A stretch of 11,060 bases of DNA from the NCBI GenBank assembly GCA_007129985.1, contig SKUL01000300.1, positions 1 through 11,060 on the forward strand. Direction: 5' to 3'. The notes under the pieces are model-generated. The model saw only the letters and a list, made by a program, of their open reading frames with translations. It was not told the DNA's origin and made no database searches. This DNA is from Flavobacteriales bacterium. GTDB taxonomy: Bacteria; Bacteroidota; Bacteroidia; Flavobacteriales_D; SKUL01. The position numbers and the translations under genes were made by a program. Shown here piece by piece: positions 6,936 to 11,060 of the stretch; within the stretch, counting starts at the first letter, position 1; each line of letters starts with the position of its first letter.

Positions 6936-6954
6936 GATTTGTAAGCCTGCGATA

Positions 6955-9900
6955 ATGTTGAGAACTTCGGTATTCCTGATGTGCGTGTTGAGTGTTGTAA
7001 GCATGAATGCCCAGGTATTCTGGTCAGAAGATTTTGGTAACATCTTAAATTGTGTGAGCCTCAATCCGGATAACTTCCCCTCGGTGAATGGTCAGTGGTC
7101 TGTTGTTCAGGTGGATCCTGGGGCAAATGGGTTCCAGCCAAACTTTTGGTATGTTAGTGCGACGGAAGCTGGTATGGGTGAAGGTAATTGTGGCGACGGT
7201 TGTGACCCAATCACGGGTGCGGGGCCTACAAATGCAACTCTCCATGTGAGTACAGATTTCTTCGGAGACCTTGGAGCGGTAATTAATCCGTTCGGAAGTG
7301 GTGTGACAAACACTGATATTCGAGTTCAGTCGCCGGTTATTGATTGCTCCGGTCAGACCGAAATAACCCTAAGCTTCCTATACATCTTTGGTTCCGACCC
7401 CAATATTTCGTGCACCGTCCAATTTTTTGACGGAGTGGCATGGAGTGATTTAACATCTTTGACGCCAACTGCCGCAACTTGCGCTCCTCAGGGGCTTTGG
7501 ACCTCTTTTTCGGTGGCCTTGCCAGCCATCGCCGATAACAACCCGAATGTGCGCATTGGATTTAGATGGATTAATGTGGACGTGGCAATGGATTTGAACG
7601 TCCTTAGTGTAGCCATCGATGACATTGAACTGTTTACTGGCGCACCCCCGCCACCACCTGATATATTCGCCGATTTTATGTCGAGCGAAACAATTCTGTG
7701 CGCGGGAGATTGTATTGATTTTATAGACTTGAGCGATGGACCTGTAAACGGTTGGACATGGACATTTGCTGGAGCTTCGCCTGCTAATTCCTCTCAGCAG
7801 AACCCCACCAATGTGTGTTATGATAACCCCGGTAGCTACTCTGTAACGCTTGAAGTAAACGGACCGGGTGGTGCCAATGACGTATTGGCCATCCCTGGTT
7901 TTATTGAGGTTGAGCCGTGTGGTTTGCCACCCCAGGCGTCATTTACAGCCAGCGCCACAGAAATTTGTGCCGGAGACTGTGTTGATTTTACCGACACCAG
8001 CCTAGGTGATGATATTACAGGCTGGACATGGGGTTTTACAGGAGCCAACCCAAACAATTCCAATCAGCAAAACCCAACCAATGTATGTTATAACACACCG
8101 GGCACCTATTCGGTGAACCTGAGTGTATCAAGTGCTTTTGGTGATGATACAGCCACTGAAAATGCCTTTATCACGGTAAACGATTGCTCGGATCCACCAT
8201 CTGCTGCGTTTACCTCCAATGTGCAGAATATTTGTGCCGGAGAATGTGTGAACTTTACAGATCAGAGTACTGGTAACATTACTGACTGGCAATGGACTTT
8301 TTCCGGCGCTGAAACCGCGAATTCTACCAACCAGAACCCCAACGACATTTGCTACAATACCCCCGGCTCATACAGCGTGACCTTAGTTGTTACTGGTCCT
8401 GATGGCGATGACCAGACGACGGTCAACAATTTTTTAGTGGTTGATGATTGCTCGGATCCACCGACTGCTGCTTTTACCTCGAATGTGCAAAATATCTGCA
8501 CAGGCGATTGCGTAAACTTCACCGACCAAAGTACCGGCTCTGTGAATACGTGGCAGTGGACATTTGACGGTGCCGATACCGGAAACTCTAACGATCAGAA
8601 TCCCGATAATATCTGCTACAACAATGAGGGAACCTTTGCGGTAACACTGCTGGTTTCAGGTGATGATGGCGATGATGAAGTGACCATCAACGGATATATC
8701 ACGGTAGAAGATTGCTCCGGGCCTCAAGCGGGTTTCACTGCATCTGAGTTGGTGATTTGCGAGGGTGATTGTATCGACTTCATCAACCAAAGTATTGGTG
8801 GGGCCACTGATTTTGAGTGGTCTTTTCCAGGAGCTGATACACCGTCCTCTACAGATGCGAATCCAACGGAAATATGCTACCAGGAAATAGGGCAATACGA
8901 AGTAACTCTTGAAGCCAGCGACGGAGTTGAAACAGATGTTTTGACCCAGCCTTCGTTTATCACGGTAGAAGAATGTTTACCTGATCCTGCTCCTCCAGTT
9001 CAGATTGGATCGTCAACCACGCTCATTTGTTTGGGCGATTGTATTTCCTTCACCGACCTTACAGAAGGGAATACCGGTAATTGGCTATGGACTTTTCCGG
9101 GTGCGATTCCTTCAACTTCCACTGTTCAGAATCCACCGCAGGTGTGCTACCAAAATGAAGGAAGTTTTGATGTAACCCTTGAACTCACAGTTGACGGTGA
9201 AACCACAGACTCTACCTTCAGTAACTTCATTACGGTAGTTGATACATGCGGTCCGATTGCCAATTTCATCTATACGCCCATTGTTTGTTTGGGGCAGTGC
9301 TATGATTTTGAAAACACCAGCACAGGTGGAACAAACTATTTCTGGACCTTTGAAGGGGCAGCTACCCCAACCTCGGAGATGGAAAATCCCACCGATATCT
9401 GTTATCTCGATCAAACAGGTATTTACAATGTTACCCTTACAGTGACCAATCAATTCGGGTCATCTACCTCTATCACTCAGCAAATCACAGTGGTGAATCC
9501 GCCCAACGTAAATGCAGGGCCTGATCAAACCATTGTTCAAGGTACCAGCACTACACTCTCTGCCATAGCCGGAAACGGAACAGGAAACTTCGTATGGCAA
9601 CCCTTTGAAGACGTACTTTGTTTCTCTTGTCCGAGTACGGTTACCTATCCTTTGAATGAAACCACTACATTTATCGTGTTTTACGAACAGTCGGGAGGGT
9701 GTCAAAGCTCCGATACCGTTACGGTGTTTGTAGAAGAGTCATATGTAGTTGGCGTTCCCAACTCTTTCTCGCCCAATGGCGACGGGGTGAATGACGTACT
9801 CTTCGTGAGAGGCAACAACATTACCCGAATGCGATTTGTGGTTTACAATCGCTACGGACAAAAAGTTTTTGAAACTAACGACCAGAGCATCGGTTGGGAT

Positions 9901-10014
9901 GGTACCATGGGTGGCCGGGAATTAAACGCCGGTGTTTTTGGATACTATCTGGAAGTATTTCAGTTAGATGGAAACCAACAAATCATGAAGGGAGATATTA
10001 CCCTGGTAAGATAA
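6955..10014 (+). CDS. PKD-repeat surface protein with type B (gliding-motility) C-terminal domain
   Basis: A 1019-aa exported protein starting at ATG 6955 with signal peptide MLRTSVFLMCVLSVVSMNAQ. An in-frame GTG seven codons earlier would add a less suitable N-terminus. Residues 21-229 form a jelly-roll/MAM-like module (SEDF, SPVIDCSG, NVRIGFRW, AIDDIELF), followed by a PPPPP linker. Seven PKD repeats follow at about 237-322, 328-412, 418-500, 506-588, 592-674, 682-765 and 768-848. Each has a C-x-G-(D/E/Q)-C motif, a W-x-(W/F)-x-F strand and an ICY/VCY motif; the first six also end in a cysteine. Residues 850-928 are a further Ig-like module with CFSC. The end (about 933-1019) is the type B/CHU_C domain: VPNSFSPNGDGVNDVL, VYNRYGQKVFE, GWDGT and a final KGDITLVR. 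Type B cargos use T9SS with a PorP/SprF-type partner, and that gene follows after 6 bp. The likely role is adhesion or motility at the surface; the ligand is unknown. Confidence 0.93.
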   Translation: MLRTSVFLMCVLSVVSMNAQVFWSEDFGNILNCVSLNPDNFPSVNGQWSVVQVDPGANGFQPNFWYVSATEAGMGEGNCGDGCDPITGAGPTNATLHVSTDFFGDLGAVINPFGSGVTNTDIRVQSPVIDCSGQTEITLSFLYIFGSDPNISCTVQFFDGVAWSDLTSLTPTAATCAPQGLWTSFSVALPAIADNNPNVRIGFRWINVDVAMDLNVLSVAIDDIELFTGAPPPPPDIFADFMSSETILCAGDCIDFIDLSDGPVNGWTWTFAGASPANSSQQNPTNVCYDNPGSYSVTLEVNGPGGANDVLAIPGFIEVEPCGLPPQASFTASATEICAGDCVDFTDTSLGDDITGWTWGFTGANPNNSNQQNPTNVCYNTPGTYSVNLSVSSAFGDDTATENAFITVNDCSDPPSAAFTSNVQNICAGECVNFTDQSTGNITDWQWTFSGAETANSTNQNPNDICYNTPGSYSVTLVVTGPDGDDQTTVNNFLVVDDCSDPPTAAFTSNVQNICTGDCVNFTDQSTGSVNTWQWTFDGADTGNSNDQNPDNICYNNEGTFAVTLLVSGDDGDDEVTINGYITVEDCSGPQAGFTASELVICEGDCIDFINQSIGGATDFEWSFPGADTPSSTDANPTEICYQEIGQYEVTLEASDGVETDVLTQPSFITVEECLPDPAPPVQIGSSTTLICLGDCISFTDLTEGNTGNWLWTFPGAIPSTSTVQNPPQVCYQNEGSFDVTLELTVDGETTDSTFSNFITVVDTCGPIANFIYTPIVCLGQCYDFENTSTGGTNYFWTFEGAATPTSEMENPTDICYLDQTGIYNVTLTVTNQFGSSTSITQQITVVNPPNVNAGPDQTIVQGTSTTLSAIAGNGTGNFVWQPFEDVLCFSCPSTVTYPLNETTTFIVFYEQSGGCQSSDTVTVFVEESYVVGVPNSFSPNGDGVNDVLFVRGNNITRMRFVVYNRYGQKVFETNDQSIGWDGTMGGRELNAGVFGYYLEVFQLDGNQQIMKGDITLVR
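7663..9498 (+). repeat. Seven-unit tandem PKD-coding repeat
   Basis: The seven PKD-coding units have first-cysteine spacings of 89, 89, 88, 87, 90 and 86 codons (about 258-270 bp). Protein similarity is high throughout. DNA similarity is highest between units 3 and 4, where a 17-bp identical block (8182-8198 and 8446-8462) opens the linker and is followed by near-identical codons. This indicates expansion by internal duplication, units 3 and 4 most recently. Confidence 0.85.
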
Positions 10015-10020
10015 CCGCGT

Positions 10021-11060
10021 ATGAAGAAAAAACTACTCTTCGCATTGACAGTAGCTGGATTGATGGGGTGGGCGGATGCAACTGCGCAGCAGGATGTACA
10101 TTTCTCCCAGTTCTATTATTCGCCTGTTCATTGGAACCCGGCAGCAGCCGGTGCAACCCGTGGCGACATGCGCGCGGTGGCAACCTACCGTAATCAGTGG
10201 GCGTCGGTGTCCACCCCTTTTGTAACGTCGGCAGCTTCATTCGATGCTCCGGTACAAACGCGTAACATGGGCGATAATTTTCTGGGTATCGGACTTAACT
10301 TTAATCACGATCAGGCCGGTACGCAAGGAATGAGTAACCTGAACATTAACGGTGCTGTGAGCTATAGCCTCGATTTGGGCAGCCGTTACAAAAAGCCCCA
10401 TTACATCTCTTTCGGGTTGAATTTTGGTTTTCTGCAGCGCAGCTTCAATACCCCGGAATCAACATGGGACAGGCAGTGGGCAGGAAACGGATTTGACCCT
10501 ACAATTAATAACGGCGAGGGTACGCGGGGAGGTAAGCTTGCCCGTGGCAATGTAACCGTAGGCGCGGGTGCACTGTGGAACTACACGTTCGATGATGACA
10601 AGCGCTTTTACCTGGGGGCAGCAATGTTCCATGTTAACCGACCAAATATGAGCCTGATAGAGGACTTTGATAACCTCTATCACAAGTTTACATACATGGC
10701 CGGTTTTGAGCTCGGTCACCCCGACAGAATGACCACCTTTCGCCCAAACATAATGGCGATGATGATGGGGCCCAACTTCTTCATGAATTTTGGGGGAGAT
10801 GTCACCTTCGACTTGACGGATCGTACCGCGTATACTAACTACAAGAACCACCTGGCAGCAGGCTTTGGTATTTATCACCGCTTGATGGACGCAATGATTT
10901 TTGCGGTAAACATTGAGTATTCAAATCTTCGCATCGGCTTTGCCTACGACCTGAATATTTCAGGCTTTGACGTGGCTACCGGTGGAAACGGTGGTTTTGA
11001 GATTCTCCTGATGTACGAACCTCGCTTTGGAGGGCCCGATACGCAGCGTCAGAAACTGCG
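10021..11060 (+). CDS. PorP/SprF family T9SS outer-membrane protein (3' end cut off)
   Basis: Open from ATG 10021 to the window edge (346 codons, no stop yet). The family is normally about 300-350 aa, so nearly the whole gene is present. Signal peptide at about 1-22 (MKKKLLFALTVAGLMGWADA, cut near TAQ). The mature start (QDVHFSQFYYSPVHWNPAAAG) is the hallmark PorP/SprF opening, followed by TYRNQW at 55-60, then alternating amphipathic strands rich in Gly, Asn and aromatic residues, as in a beta-barrel of the FadL-like type (FGLNFGFLQRSF, YLGAAMFHVNRP, FRPNIMAMMMG, AAGFGIYHR, LRIGFAYDLNISGF). Family members sit in the outer membrane and work with the SprA translocon; SprF is required for secretion and surface attachment of the type B cargo SprB. 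The 6-bp gap to the type B PKD gene suggests one transcript and a dedicated cargo/partner pair. Confidence 0.92.
   Translation, partial: MKKKLLFALTVAGLMGWADATAQQDVHFSQFYYSPVHWNPAAAGATRGDMRAVATYRNQWASVSTPFVTSAASFDAPVQTRNMGDNFLGIGLNFNHDQAGTQGMSNLNINGAVSYSLDLGSRYKKPHYISFGLNFGFLQRSFNTPESTWDRQWAGNGFDPTINNGEGTRGGKLARGNVTVGAGALWNYTFDDDKRFYLGAAMFHVNRPNMSLIEDFDNLYHKFTYMAGFELGHPDRMTTFRPNIMAMMMGPNFFMNFGGDVTFDLTDRTAYTNYKNHLAAGFGIYHRLMDAMIFAVNIEYSNLRIGFAYDLNISGFDVATGGNGGFEILLMYEPRFGGPDTQRQKL

Larger units (their letters stand above)
6588..6954. other. Divergent intergenic region
   Basis: 367 bp between the minus-strand 91-aa gene and the plus-strand operon. It contains a good plus-strand promoter (6749-6780), a pair of TTGAAAA repeats (6884-6900) and a hairpin just before the 1019-aa gene start (6919-6935). 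The left part (6588-6748) has short direct repeats, GCGATTTC at 6647-6654 and 6671-6678, and two related AATACG...GGGGAGG segments near 6621-6636 and 6680-6691. I see no convincing small gene, tRNA or riboswitch. Short open frames here have poor starts and no recognisable product. Confidence 0.6.

Noticed and set aside
6934..6954. GTG 6934 as the start of the 1019-aa protein
   Set aside because: It would add MICKPAI before a complete signal peptide that already begins with ATG 6955, and the GTG lies in the arm of a hairpin.
7663..9498. CRISPR or non-coding tandem repeat array
   Set aside because: The roughly 264-bp periodicity follows intact PKD-domain coding units in one open frame. There are no short identical repeats with unique spacers.
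10459..10878. 139-codon minus-strand open frame
   Set aside because: Antisense to the PorP/SprF gene, whose family signature is clear; no domain in the opposite-strand translation.

Overview
The window looks like a chromosomal segment of a Bacteroidota bacterium, most likely a Flavobacteriales-type marine or freshwater lineage. The basis is mixed. Two proteins end in type A sorting domains of the type IX secretion system (T9SS), and one ends in a gliding-motility (type B) C-terminal domain. A PorP/SprF-family outer-membrane protein follows directly after that type B protein. Several upstream regions carry the Bacteroidota promoter signature (TTG, about 19-21 nt, TAnnTTTG), and Shine-Dalgarno sequences are absent. 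No mobile element, tRNA, rRNA or CRISPR array is visible.

Layout. Bases 1-69 are the 3' end of an unidentified plus-strand gene, followed by a clear intrinsic terminator (95-122). A second hairpin (156-183) closes the minus-strand block. That block runs leftwards from about 6590 to 206. In transcription order it holds a 91-aa cytoplasmic-looking protein of unknown function (6312-6587), a 340-aa type A T9SS cargo with an unrecognised ectodomain (5212-6234), a 177-aa exported protein with HYR-like repeats and no sorting domain (4584-5117), and a 1389-aa multidomain surface protein with a type A sorting domain (206-4375). The last three each have their own candidate promoter, so they look like separate transcription units.

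About 370 bp of non-coding DNA (6588-6954) separates this block from a divergent plus-strand operon. The operon encodes a 1019-aa protein with a jelly-roll-like N-terminus, seven cysteine-patterned PKD repeats and a type B sorting domain (6955-10014). Six bases after its stop comes a PorP/SprF-family protein (10021 to the window edge). This is the classical pairing of a SprB-like type B cargo with its outer-membrane SprF-like partner.

How the genes fit together. Four consecutive genes, plus the small 177-aa one, make exported or surface-displayed products built from adhesion-type modules (Calx-beta, SprB-repeat, PKD, HYR-like). I read the region as a cell-surface adhesin/secretion locus and not as a metabolic or defence cluster. 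I did not find a clearly new system. The points most worth a second look are the regular cysteine pattern of the PKD array, the tight type B/PorP-SprF pair, the orphan HYR-like protein, and the promoter-based start-site correction at 6234.
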